The notes under the pieces are model-generated. The model did no database searches. It saw only the letters and a list, made by a program, of their open reading frames with translations, and was not told the DNA's origin. Of a DNA stretch of 6,063 nt, positions 1 through 5,813 are shown one piece after another. A program made the position numbers and the translations under genes. Each line of letters opens with the position of its first letter. Within the stretch, counting starts at the first letter, position 1. Origin of the DNA: Chloroflexota bacterium (GTDB taxonomy: Bacteria; Chloroflexota; Dormibacteria; Dormibacterales; Dormibacteraceae); assembly GCA_005880525.1 (NCBI GenBank), contig VBFW01000253.1:1-6063 (forward strand), written 5' to 3'.

Positions 1-578
1 CCCGCGAGCGCTCCGCAAAGCGTCATCGCGACAGCCTTCTCGCCGGCCGGCGCGCCGGGCAGCAGAAGCACCGTTGCCCCGACGGCGATGATCGACAGGC
101 CCGCGGCCAGGCCGTCGATGCCGTCGGTGATGTTCACAGCGTTTCCCGCCGCCGCGACCGCGACCACGGCGAGCGGCAGCCACCACAGCGACTGGCCGTC
201 GAGGGCGATCCAGGCGACCGGGATGGCGAGGACCAGCTGGATCGGAAGCTTCAGCCGCGCGGGGATGCCGATCGAGCCGCGCCGAAGCTTGCTGATGTCG
301 TCGACGAATCCGATGACGCCGCCCAGCGCCAGCCCCGCCAGCGCAGGCAGCGCGCCGGCGTGGCCGGCAATCGTCGCCCCCAGGCCTCCGACGAGCGCTA
401 GCGCGACGAACAGGATGCCCCCGCCCGTCGGCGTGCCCGCCTTCTTCTGGTGGGATTCCGGCAGCTCAGCCTGTATGACCTGGCCCGAGCCGGCCTGCTT
501 GAGGAATCGAATCGCGATGGGATAGAGCGCTGCCGCGACCGCAAAGGAGACGGCGAACGTGACGACGTCGAGGATCAA
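1..578 (-). CDS. mraY: MraY, phospho-N-acetylmuramoyl-pentapeptide transferase (5' part, cut by window edge)
   Basis: MraY transfers phospho-MurNAc-pentapeptide from UDP to undecaprenyl phosphate at the inner face of the membrane, forming lipid I. About 192 codons are visible of the roughly 320-360 usual for the family, and the rest lies beyond base 1. The reverse-strand translation starts MILDVVTFAVSF, a hydrophobic first helix. It continues with the cytoplasmic loop KKAGTPTGGG (residues about 50-59), the acidic pair in GFVDDISKLRRG (about 97-108), and NAVNITDGIDGLAAG (about 151-165), all hallmarks of the MraY/WecA family and its Mg-binding active site. Several hydrophobic stretches between these fit a multi-pass membrane protein. 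The start is TTG at 578-576, overlapping the murF stop TGA as TTGA, which suggests translational coupling. Identity is near certain; the exact start is slightly less so because no strong Shine-Dalgarno sequence is obvious. Confidence 0.95.
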   Translation of the reverse strand, partial: MILDVVTFAVSFAVAAALYPIAIRFLKQAGSGQVIQAELPESHQKKAGTPTGGGILFVALALVGGLGATIAGHAGALPALAGLALGGVIGFVDDISKLRRGSIGIPARLKLPIQLVLAIPVAWIALDGQSLWWLPLAVVAVAAAGNAVNITDGIDGLAAGLSIIAVGATVLLLPGAPAGEKAVAMTLCGALA

Positions 579-1912
579 GCCGAGATGAGCCCCGCGACCA
601 CCTCTTCGAGGTGACGGCTGTGCGATCCCTTGACGAGGACCCGGTCGCCCTCGCGCGCGTGCTCTCGGACCCACGCGATGGCGGCGGCGTTGTCGGGGAC
701 GACGTCGGCGCGGGCGGCCTCGGCGAGCATCCGGCCGAGCGCGGTGTCGACGACCGCGATCCTGTCGAACGTGCTCGCCGCAACCTCGCCCACGTGGCGG
801 TGCGCATCGCCTGCGGAGTCGCCCAGCTCGCCCATGTGCCCTAGCACTGCGAGCAGCCGCCCGTCGTGTGGGCGTTCCTGCATCGTCGCGAAGGCCGCGA
901 GCATCGACTCGGGGCTCGCGTTGTACGCGTCGTCGACGACGATGAAGCCAGCCGGGGTCGTGAACTCCTGCAGACGGTGCTCGACCGAAACTCCCGCCAG
1001 CGCAGGCGCGCCTTCGTTGAGCGGCACCCCCGCGGCTTCGCCCGCAGCCAGCGCGGCCGCGGCGTTCAGCGCCTGGTGGCGGCCGCTCATCGCCAGGTCG
1101 ACGTCGACGGAGCGGACCGTGAAGTGGCAGCCCCCGCCCGCGGTGGGGCGGTAGGCGCTGACGCGGAAGTCACCGGCTTCAGCGCCAAAGGTCGTCACCG
1201 GCGCGGCCGACAGCGACGAGAGCAGCTCGAAGTGATGGTCGTCTGCGTTCAAGACCGCGTGTCCGGTTGCAGGAAGTCCCGCGACCAGCTCGCCCTTCGC
1301 GCGCGCGAGGTCCTCCTGTGTCGCGAAGAACTCCATGTGCACAGCGCCGGTGTTGGTGATGACGCCGATGCTCGGCCGCGCGAGCGCGACCAGGCGCGCG
1401 ATGTCGCCCACACGCTGCAGCCCCATCTCAAGCACCAGCGCTTTGTGGTTCGGCTCGAGCCGCAGGATGGACAGCGGCACGCCGGTCTCGGTGTTCAGGT
1501 TGCCGGTGTTGTGCAGCGTTTCGAACTTCGTCGAAAGCACTGCGGCGGTCATCTCTTTCGTGGACGTCTTGCCGTTGCTGCCGGTGATGCCGACAACGAG
1601 GGGCTTGACGCGTGAGAGCACGAGCGCGGCGACGTCGTACAGCGCCTTCCATGTGTCCGGCACGACGATCTCGACGATGCCCGAGGGGGCCTCGAGGCGG
1701 CGCTCGACCACCACGGCCGCGGCGCCCCGGGCGATCGCGTCCTTGACGAACTTATGGCCGTCCATCTCCGCGCCGCGCAACGCGAAGAACACGCCGCCCG
1801 TCTGCACCTCGCGGGAGTCGGTGTGATACGTGGAGTACCGCTCGCCGACCTGGGTGCCGCCGACCTCGCCACCGCCTGTCGCCTCGAGCAGGTCGAGGAG
1901 GGTGAGCCGCAT
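575..1912 (-). CDS. murF: MurF, UDP-N-acetylmuramoyl-tripeptide--D-alanyl-D-alanine ligase
   Basis: MurF is the cytoplasmic ATP-dependent ligase that adds D-Ala-D-Ala to UDP-MurNAc-tripeptide, the last soluble step before MraY. At 445 residues it has the usual family length. The N-terminal substrate domain shows the Mur signature TDSREVQTGGVFFALRG (residues 31-47). The ATP-binding P-loop is GITGSNGKTSTKE (108-120), followed by NTGNLNTETGVPLSILR (135-151), the LEMG strand near 161, and AKGEL near 205-209, whose lysine is the likely carbamylated residue of Mur ligases. The C-terminal domain has HRL (312-314), VVDDAYNASPESM (325-337), LGHMGELG (357-364) and VLVKGSHSRHLE (425-436). The ATG at 1912-1910 lies 16 bases after the ftsI stop, with no clear Shine-Dalgarno sequence, so reinitiation after ftsI is likely. 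Its stop overlaps the mraY start. murE, normally just upstream, is absent. DAYNASPESM and the overall motif set favour MurF over MurE. Confidence 0.96.
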   Translation of the reverse strand: MRLTLLDLLEATGGGEVGGTQVGERYSTYHTDSREVQTGGVFFALRGAEMDGHKFVKDAIARGAAAVVVERRLEAPSGIVEIVVPDTWKALYDVAALVLSRVKPLVVGITGSNGKTSTKEMTAAVLSTKFETLHNTGNLNTETGVPLSILRLEPNHKALVLEMGLQRVGDIARLVALARPSIGVITNTGAVHMEFFATQEDLARAKGELVAGLPATGHAVLNADDHHFELLSSLSAAPVTTFGAEAGDFRVSAYRPTAGGGCHFTVRSVDVDLAMSGRHQALNAAAALAAGEAAGVPLNEGAPALAGVSVEHRLQEFTTPAGFIVVDDAYNASPESMLAAFATMQERPHDGRLLAVLGHMGELGDSAGDAHRHVGEVAASTFDRIAVVDTALGRMLAEAARADVVPDNAAAIAWVREHAREGDRVLVKGSHSRHLEEVVAGLISA

Positions 1913-1928
1913 ATCTATATGAGAACCG

Positions 1929-2933
1929 CTAGCGAGCGTCGGGCGTTATGCGCCAGTCCACAACGATCTGCTGGGCGATCTTCTGCCACACCGGCGCGGC
2001 GGTGATGTAGCCGTCGTTCAGGGTCCAGTCCTGCTGGGAGCCGGGGTAGTGCGGCTTGCGCATCACGACGATCATCGTGAACTTCGGGTGCAGCGCCGGC
2101 AGGAAGCCGACGTAGGACGCCCACACGTCTAGCGTGTACTTGCCGTTGACGGGGATCTGCGAGGTTCCGGTCTTGCCTGCCTGGTCGAGCTCGAACCCGC
2201 GCACGCGCGACATCCAGCCCGAGCCGTGCTGCACGACCTGCTCCATCATCTGGGTCATCTTCAGCGCCGTCGCGGGGCTGATGACCTGCCGCTGCGGCTG
2301 CAGAAGCACCGGGTTCAGGTTGTTGCCGATGCGCTCGACGATGTGCGGCGGGGCGTACTTGCCGCCGTTCGCGACGACGTTGATGGCGGCCAGCATCTGG
2401 ATCATGTTCACGTCGATGCCCTGGCCGAACGCGCTGGTCGCGTACTGCGAGTCGGCCATCTTCGCGGCCGAGGGTGGCGGGATGGTGTCCTCGGCCGCGA
2501 CGTCGATGCCACTCGCCTTGGTGAGGCCGAACGCCTGCAGGTAGTTGTAGAAGTTCGCGTGGCCCTCGGCCTGCATCGCCTTCATCGCGCCGACGTTGAG
2601 CGAGTGCTCCAGCACGTAGGTGTAGGTGATGCTGCCGTGGTTGCGGCGATCCCAGTCGTAGATGCGGTAGCCACCGACGTACAGGAAGCCCGGGTCGTTG
2701 ATCACCATGTCTGGCGTGATCGCTCCGGCGTTGATCGCTCCGGAAAGCGTCACCACCTTCATCACCGAGCCCGGCTCGTACACGGAGCTGGAGATGGGGT
2801 CCAGAAAGTGCGACGGGTCGGTGTGGATGAAGTCGTTCGCGTTGTAGCTCGGGTAGTCAGCCCACGCGATGATGCCGCCTGTCGCGGGGTCCATGATCAG
2901 CACGCTTCCGCTCTCGGCGTTCGCCTTCTTCAC
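1929..2933 (-). CDS. ftsI: FtsI-type class B penicillin-binding protein, C-terminal transpeptidase part (separated by a frame break)
   Basis: This is the catalytic half of the septal peptidoglycan transpeptidase, which cross-links stem peptides outside the membrane. In order it shows GSVLIMDPATGGIIAWADYP (residues 9-28), the acyl-serine motif in YEPGSVMK (S56, K59), the second motif SLN (111-113) inside EHSLNVGAMK, and the third motif KTG (254-256) inside AGKTGTSQIP. All three penicillin-binding motifs are present, although SVMK is less usual than STFK or STMK. The first available start in this frame is GTG at 2933, but similarity to the family continues upstream in the same frame to about 2984, reading TLDSNIQYAAEQAL. 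It is therefore not a separate gene but the continuation of the fragment starting at 3528. It ends at TAG, 16 bases before murF. Alone it would lack signal anchor and dimerisation domain, so it should not be functional at the septum without repair of the frame. Confidence 0.9.
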   Translation of the reverse strand: MKKANAESGSVLIMDPATGGIIAWADYPSYNANDFIHTDPSHFLDPISSSVYEPGSVMKVVTLSGAINAGAITPDMVINDPGFLYVGGYRIYDWDRRNHGSITYTYVLEHSLNVGAMKAMQAEGHANFYNYLQAFGLTKASGIDVAAEDTIPPPSAAKMADSQYATSAFGQGIDVNMIQMLAAINVVANGGKYAPPHIVERIGNNLNPVLLQPQRQVISPATALKMTQMMEQVVQHGSGWMSRVRGFELDQAGKTGTSQIPVNGKYTLDVWASYVGFLPALHPKFTMIVVMRKPHYPGSQQDWTLNDGYITAAPVWQKIAQQIVVDWRITPDAR

Positions 2934-3528
2934 CCCGTCGGCGAGCGCCTGCTCGGCCGCGTACTGGATGTTGGAGTCGAGCGTAGTTGACGAAGCCGAG
3001 GACGTTGGCGGCGAGGCTCGAGCCCGCGATGCCTGGCAGGTAGGCGCGCTGCTGCTCCTCCTCCAGACCCACGCCCGGCAGCAGCATCGAGCGCAGCTGA
3101 TCCGCTTTGTCCTTGGGGAATCGGCGCGCGATGTAGGAGAACTTCTTGCCCGAGGCGAGGATCTGGTTGACCTTCGGCGCGTCGGCGCCCAGCACCGTGG
3201 CGAGGGCGAGCGCGACGCGGGCGCGCTGGCTGTCGGGGACCTGGTCCGGCGACACGAACGCGGAGTACACGGTCGTGTTGACGACGAGCTGCTTCAGGTT
3301 GCGATCGAAGATCGCGCCTCGGAGCGCGGGCAGCTCGACGACCTCGCGGTACTGGGCCTGCGCGCTCGCGGCCAGGTCGACGTGGCGGACGACCTGCCAG
3401 TACGCGAGCCGCGTCCACACGAGTCCCGCGAGCAGGGCGGCGAGCAGGACGAGCGCGAGCACGCGCCAGCGTCCGGGCAAGCTCTTATGGCCGCGCTGCG
3501 GGGCTCCGAATCGGAGTCCCGTCTCCAT
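2857..3528 (-). CDS. ftsI: FtsI-type class B penicillin-binding protein, N-terminal part (frame-broken)
   Basis: This is the membrane anchor and dimerisation part of the septal transpeptidase. Residues 1-22 are basic and cytoplasmic, and residues about 23-42 (VLALVLLAALLAGLVW core) form the single membrane helix. The PBP dimer domain follows, with LPALRGAIFDRN (66-77), then the segment ending in LPGIAGSSLAANVLGFVN (164-181), which is typical of FtsI and Pbp2-type proteins. After N181 the frame leaves the family sequence. The remaining residues to the stop (about 182-223) are Arg-rich and are the out-of-frame reading of the transpeptidase region. The true continuation is one base out of phase, from about 2984. 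The ATG at 3528-3526 shares its A with the ftsL stop (TGATG), so translation is probably coupled to ftsL. Joined, the two parts span 1,600 bases, or about 532 codons plus one base, which is shorter than usual for the family. Confidence 0.88.
   Translation of the reverse strand: METGLRFGAPQRGHKSLPGRWRVLALVLLAALLAGLVWTRLAYWQVVRHVDLAASAQAQYREVVELPALRGAIFDRNLKQLVVNTTVYSAFVSPDQVPDSQRARVALALATVLGADAPKVNQILASGKKFSYIARRFPKDKADQLRSMLLPGVGLEEEQQRAYLPGIAGSSLAANVLGFVNYARLQHPVRGRAGARRRGEEGERRERKRADHGPRDRRHHRVG
2982..2990 (-). other. Reading-frame break and probable internal deletion in ftsI
   Basis: Upstream of this point the family sequence ends in LGFVN (frame of 3528). Downstream it resumes as TLDSNIQYAAEQAL in a different frame, with one unpaired base between the codons AAC (2988-2986) and ACG (2984-2982). 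In class B PBPs these two blocks are normally separated by several dozen residues, including a GxxGxE segment and a conserved LTLD or LTID lead-in, none of which is present here. The sequence therefore shows a frameshift combined with a missing segment whose length is not a multiple of three. I cannot tell a genuine mutation from an assembly collapse. Confidence 0.85.
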
Positions 3529-4106
3529 CAGTGGGTGGCGGCCATGGCGTCACGCGTGACGCCGAGCTTGTTGACGATCGCGGCGAGCGCCCGCTCCCAG
3601 AGCGGAGTCTGGTCGGTGGGCGGTGCGCCGATCGGGGCTTCGAGGTTGATTGCCACCGGCTGGGCCGGCACGAGCTTCGACGGCGGGATGCGCTGCATGC
3701 CGCTCTGCGCGGCCTGCTGCTGGACCTGGGCAGGCGCCTGCATCGTCACTTCCTGGTACTTGAGCTGGTCCTGCTCCGCGATCAGCTGGCGCTGCTGGTC
3801 CTGCAGCTGGGCGATCTGGTACGAGGCCTGCGTCGCCTGCGCGGCCATCGCCAGATAGAAGAGGACGGCGATCAGGAGCGCGCCCAGCCCGAGGTAGGCG
3901 TGGCCGAACGTGTTCAGGCGCAGCCGCTCGGCGGTGACGCTGCTCGCCACCTGCACGAAGCCGCGCGTACGCCGGCGGCGGACCAGCACGGGTGCGTGCG
4001 GCACGCCGTGGGCGCCGAGCCGGCGTCGGGTCAGTATTTTCGTGGACGTCAAATCGTGTGCCTCATCGTTTGCTGGGACGTGTAGTGGGTTGATTGGCGT
4101 CCCCAC
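3528..4106 (-). CDS. ftsL: FtsL-like bitopic division protein
   Basis: FtsL is a small membrane protein that, with FtsB/DivIC and FtsQ, activates FtsWI at the division site. This 192-residue product has a long basic cytoplasmic N-terminus (RRRRTR at 43-48), one membrane helix at about 69-89 (AYLGLGALLIAVLFYLAMAA), and then a Gln-rich coiled coil at about 92-122. After this comes QAAQSGMQRIPPSKLV (131-146), like the A..xGM segment that follows the coil in FtsL proteins. A Pro-rich linker and tail to residue 192 make it longer than typical FtsL. The start is GTG at 4106-4104, preceded by the strong Shine-Dalgarno sequence AGGAGG (4116-4111) and by an in-frame TGA just upstream. Its TGA shares a base with the ftsI ATG. 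FtsL diverges strongly in sequence, so the call rests on topology and its position between rsmH and ftsI. Confidence 0.8.
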   Translation of the reverse strand: MGTPINPLHVPANDEAHDLTSTKILTRRRLGAHGVPHAPVLVRRRRTRGFVQVASSVTAERLRLNTFGHAYLGLGALLIAVLFYLAMAAQATQASYQIAQLQDQQRQLIAEQDQLKYQEVTMQAPAQVQQQAAQSGMQRIPPSKLVPAQPVAINLEAPIGAPPTDQTPLWERALAAIVNKLGVTRDAMAATH

Positions 4107-4130
4107 CTGCCCTCCTCATCAGTGGGAGGC
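4107..4130 (-). promoter_or_regulatory. ftsL Shine-Dalgarno sequence with a possible masking hairpin
   Basis: The minus strand carries AGGAGG at 4116-4111, four bases before the ftsL GTG, the strongest ribosome binding site in the window. CCTCC at 4129-4125 can pair with GGAGG at 4115-4111 across a nine-base loop, which would cover the site. The pairing is visible but short (5 bp); a regulatory role is inference. Confidence 0.4.
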
Positions 4131-4138
4131 GATTGGTG

Positions 4139-4172
4139 CCTGGTGGTCGGAGGGGTTGAGCCGACCACCAGG
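4139..4172 (-). promoter_or_regulatory. Perfect 12-bp hairpin between rsmH and ftsL
   Basis: On the minus strand CCTGGTGGTCGG (4172-4161) and CCGACCACCAGG (4150-4139) form an uninterrupted 12-bp GC-rich stem around a ten-base loop. It sits 23 bases after the rsmH stop and 32 bases before the ftsL GTG. No run of T follows, so it does not look like a standard intrinsic terminator. It could be an attenuator, an mRNA processing or stability element, or a protein binding site. Confidence 0.6.
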
Positions 4173-4195
4173 ACTTGGGACGGGAACCTAGCTGC

Positions 4196-5122
4196 TTAGA
4201 TCTTTTCCGCCACCCTCAGGCGAGATGACCTCGCCCTCGGGTTGCCCGCGACCTCCTCGGCGGAGGGGCGCACAACATGCTTGGTGATGATGCGAAGGGA
4301 AGCCCGGTGGCCGCAGGTACAGACTGGCTGCTGGGGGGGGCAGATGCAGTCCTTGGACTCGACGATGAAGAATGACTTCACCAAGCGGTCTTCCAGCGAA
4401 TGGAAGCTAATCGTCGCCATGCGACCACCGGGGTTGAGAATCTCGAGAGCTGCTTTCAATCCCTGCTCGATCTGGCCGAGCTCATCGTTGACGGCGATGC
4501 GCAGGCCCTGAAACGTTCGCGTCGCGACGTGGATGTCGCGCGGCCAGGCTCTGCGCGGGATCGCCGCCTCCACGGCCTGCACCAGGTCGCGTGTGGTGCG
4601 GAGCGGGCGCCGCGCCACGATGAACTGTGCGATCCGGTGCGACCAGCGCTCCTCCCCGTACTGGCGAAGGATTCGCTGGATCTCCGCCGCGTCGTACTTG
4701 TTGACGATGTTCGCGGCGGTGAGAGGTGACTTCGGGTCCATGCGCATATCGAGCGGTCCGTCGGCGCGGAAACTGAATCCGCGCTCCGGCTCGTCGAGCT
4801 GCGCGCTGGAGATGCCGAAGTCGAAGAGGATCATGTCCGCGGCGTCAAAGCCGGCGGCCGCCGCCAGCTCGCCCAGGTCGCCGAAGCTTCCCCGGACGAG
4901 GGTGGCGGCCGAGTGAAAGTCGGAAAGGGTGCGACGACCGGCCTCGATGGCTGCGGGATCGCGGTCGATCCCTAAAAGCCGGCCGCCCGGTGTGATCCTC
5001 TCGAGGATCAGGCGGGCGTGACCCGCCTGCCCCAGGGTGCAGTCGATCGCGACCGCCCCCTGACGGGGTTCGAGCAGCTCTATTACCTCTTTTGAAAGTG
5101 CTGGCTGATGGGCTGGGGTCAG
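4196..5122 (-). CDS. rsmH: RsmH, 16S rRNA (cytosine(1402)-N4)-methyltransferase
   Basis: RsmH (MraW) uses S-adenosylmethionine to N4-methylate C1402 in the decoding centre of 16S rRNA. Read from the CTG at 5122-5120 it has 308 residues, the usual family length. The translation begins M(CTG)TPAHQPALSKEVIELL, matching the family's early HxPVLLxEV element. It continues with the SAM-binding motif DCTLGQAGHA (about 25-34), GIDRDPAAI (about 48-56), and MILFDFGISSAQLDEPERGF (about 97-116), then PLDMRMD, NDELGQIEQGL, ISFHSLEDRLVKSFF and a CxCPP/CxC cluster. Between the in-frame upstream TGA and HQPAL there is no ATG, GTG or TTG; CTG is the only near-start codon. It overlaps the mraZ stop as CTGA, and AGGA lies just before it. 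The first ATG (4834) would remove the SAM site, so I reject it. An upstream indel error is the main alternative explanation. Confidence 0.93.
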   Translation of the reverse strand: MTPAHQPALSKEVIELLEPRQGAVAIDCTLGQAGHARLILERITPGGRLLGIDRDPAAIEAGRRTLSDFHSAATLVRGSFGDLGELAAAAGFDAADMILFDFGISSAQLDEPERGFSFRADGPLDMRMDPKSPLTAANIVNKYDAAEIQRILRQYGEERWSHRIAQFIVARRPLRTTRDLVQAVEAAIPRRAWPRDIHVATRTFQGLRIAVNDELGQIEQGLKAALEILNPGGRMATISFHSLEDRLVKSFFIVESKDCICPPQQPVCTCGHRASLRIITKHVVRPSAEEVAGNPRARSSRLRVAEKI

Positions 5123-5550
5123 TGTCCTGAGATCACCCTGTCAGCGAATTCGGTAAAGCGTTCTTGCGCGTCGGCGCTGTAGCTGTTCCATCGGGCCTCG
5201 GGCCAGATTTCGACCCTGGACCCGCTCCCGATCACCACCGCCTTCGACGGAGCCTCGATCCCCGCCGCCCGGCGCGATTCCGCCGAGAGCGTGATCCGTC
5301 CCTGGCCGTCGGGTTCGAAGCTGTCGGACAGCGAGTAGAGCGTCCGTGCCAACGCTCGCTGGTCCGGCCCCTGCAATGGCGCCCGGAGCTCGTCCGCCAG
5401 CGCCGCCCACACCTCGGGCGGATAGATCGCGAGCACCCGGTCCAGGCCTACCGAGACGAAGCTGCCCTCCGGCAGCTGCTTGCGGAAGCCGGCCGGGATT
5501 GCCAGCCTCCCTTTCTCGTCCACGCGGACCCTCTGGGAACCGGTGAACAC
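5119..5550 (-). CDS. mraZ: MraZ, transcriptional regulator of the dcw cluster
   Basis: MraZ is a ring-forming DNA-binding protein with two SpoVT/AbrB-like half-domains that binds short repeats upstream of its own operon. In E. coli it acts as a repressor. The product has 143 residues, typical of the family. The first half-domain has MFTGSQRVRVDEKGRLAIPA (1-20) and the second has DGQGRITLSAESRRAAGI (about 81-98). The family's ending is also recognisable in VVIGSGSRVEIWPEARW (about 105-121). The GTG start (5550-5548) is directly preceded by an in-frame TGA, so no longer version exists; AGG (5560-5558) lies eight bases upstream. Its stop overlaps the CTG of rsmH. The tandem repeats at 5772-5811 are its probable target. 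The TGA before it ends a possible small ORF, giving a TGAGTG junction. Confidence 0.96.
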   Translation of the reverse strand: MFTGSQRVRVDEKGRLAIPAGFRKQLPEGSFVSVGLDRVLAIYPPEVWAALADELRAPLQGPDQRALARTLYSLSDSFEPDGQGRITLSAESRRAAGIEAPSKAVVIGSGSRVEIWPEARWNSYSADAQERFTEFADRVISGH

Positions 5551-5778
5551 TCACCTGGCCTGCCAGTAGCGGTGCAGCTTCCTCTGCTGGCTGGCGCAGA
5601 GGCTGCAACCGCAGCCGTAAAGCTCGAGCGGGAGCCGGGCGCCGTTCTTGTCGAACCGGTGGTTCAACGAAGACCGGCGGCCATCGCGGCTGTAGGGAGA
5701 GGTGGCGTAGAGGAGGTGTATTGCGTGCCGTACTGAGACGTAGGGTGCGACGTATGCTTCAACGGCTGCTGGATTCAC
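5551..5778 (-). CDS. Possible small ORF upstream of mraZ, unknown function
   Basis: I do not recognise this 75-codon frame. It opens with a GTG at 5778 (another GTG is at 5781), with GGGGAG five bases upstream, and ends in TGA directly touching the mraZ GTG. Over its last 55 codons (5718-5554) about 90% of third positions are G or C, against about 58% and 51% at first and second positions, which is the bias of a real gene here. The preceding 21 codons have only about half. The product would have a Cys cluster (CGCSLC, near residues 56-61) and a basic, aromatic tail (RKLHRYWQAR). Its longer reading from TTG 5823 begins inside the -10 element and is implausible. It could be a leader peptide coupled to mraZ, a gene remnant or chance. 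The Shine-Dalgarno-like bases are part of the putative MraZ repeats, so they are weak evidence. Confidence 0.35.
   Translation of the reverse strand: MNPAAVEAYVAPYVSVRHAIHLLYATSPYSRDGRRSSLNHRFDKNGARLPLELYGCGCSLCASQQRKLHRYWQAR
5581..5616 (-). promoter_or_regulatory. Two overlapping hairpins in the mraZ leader
   Basis: On the minus strand GGCTGC and GCAGCC (5616-5601) form a perfect 6-bp stem with a four-base GGTT loop. Next to it, CCTCTGC and GCAGAGG (5602-5581) form a perfect 7-bp stem with an eight-base loop. They share two bases, so they compete at that point. They lie about 30-65 bases before the mraZ start, without a T tract. A role in translation or transcript stability is possible; the small ORF through here could equally explain the conserved composition. 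Confidence 0.3.
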
Positions 5779-5811
5779 CACTTCTCCCCACTGTTCACCG
5801 CGATTCGCCGC
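5772..5811 (-). promoter_or_regulatory. Four tandem 10-bp repeats, probable MraZ operator
   Basis: Read on the minus strand, four adjacent 10-mers are GCGGCGAATC, GCGGTGAACA, GTGGGGAGAA and GTGGTGAATC. They share GYGG at positions 1-4 and GA at positions 6-7, and neither flanking 10-mer fits. MraZ boxes in other bacteria are short TGGG-like or GTGG-like direct repeats at 10-bp spacing upstream of mraZ. Here TGGGG and TGGTG occur with exactly that spacing. The array starts at the predicted transcription start and runs to about +37, a position suited to repression. MraZ is a ring that contacts successive repeats on one DNA face, which agrees with 10-bp periodicity. Confidence 0.72.
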
Positions 5812-5813
5812 AG

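Noticed and set aside
88..1826. Several plus-strand ORFs opposite mraY and murF (for example 866-1615, 249 codons)
   Set aside because: They are antisense shadows of strongly conserved minus-strand genes; their products are Arg/Ala-rich with no recognisable domains, as expected in GC-rich DNA.
2226..3858. Long plus-strand ORFs opposite ftsI and ftsL (2226-2990, 2869-3858)
   Set aside because: The opposite strand encodes PBP and FtsL sequence with clear motifs. The long plus-strand frames follow from high GC and lack of stop codons.
4139..4172. 12-bp hairpin as the end of a transcription unit
   Set aside because: No T tract follows, and no promoter-like sequence is evident before ftsL; the downstream genes probably belong to the same transcript.
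4196..4834. rsmH starting at ATG 4834
   Set aside because: Family sequence with the SAM-binding motif continues upstream in the same frame to about 5110, so this start would give a truncated enzyme.
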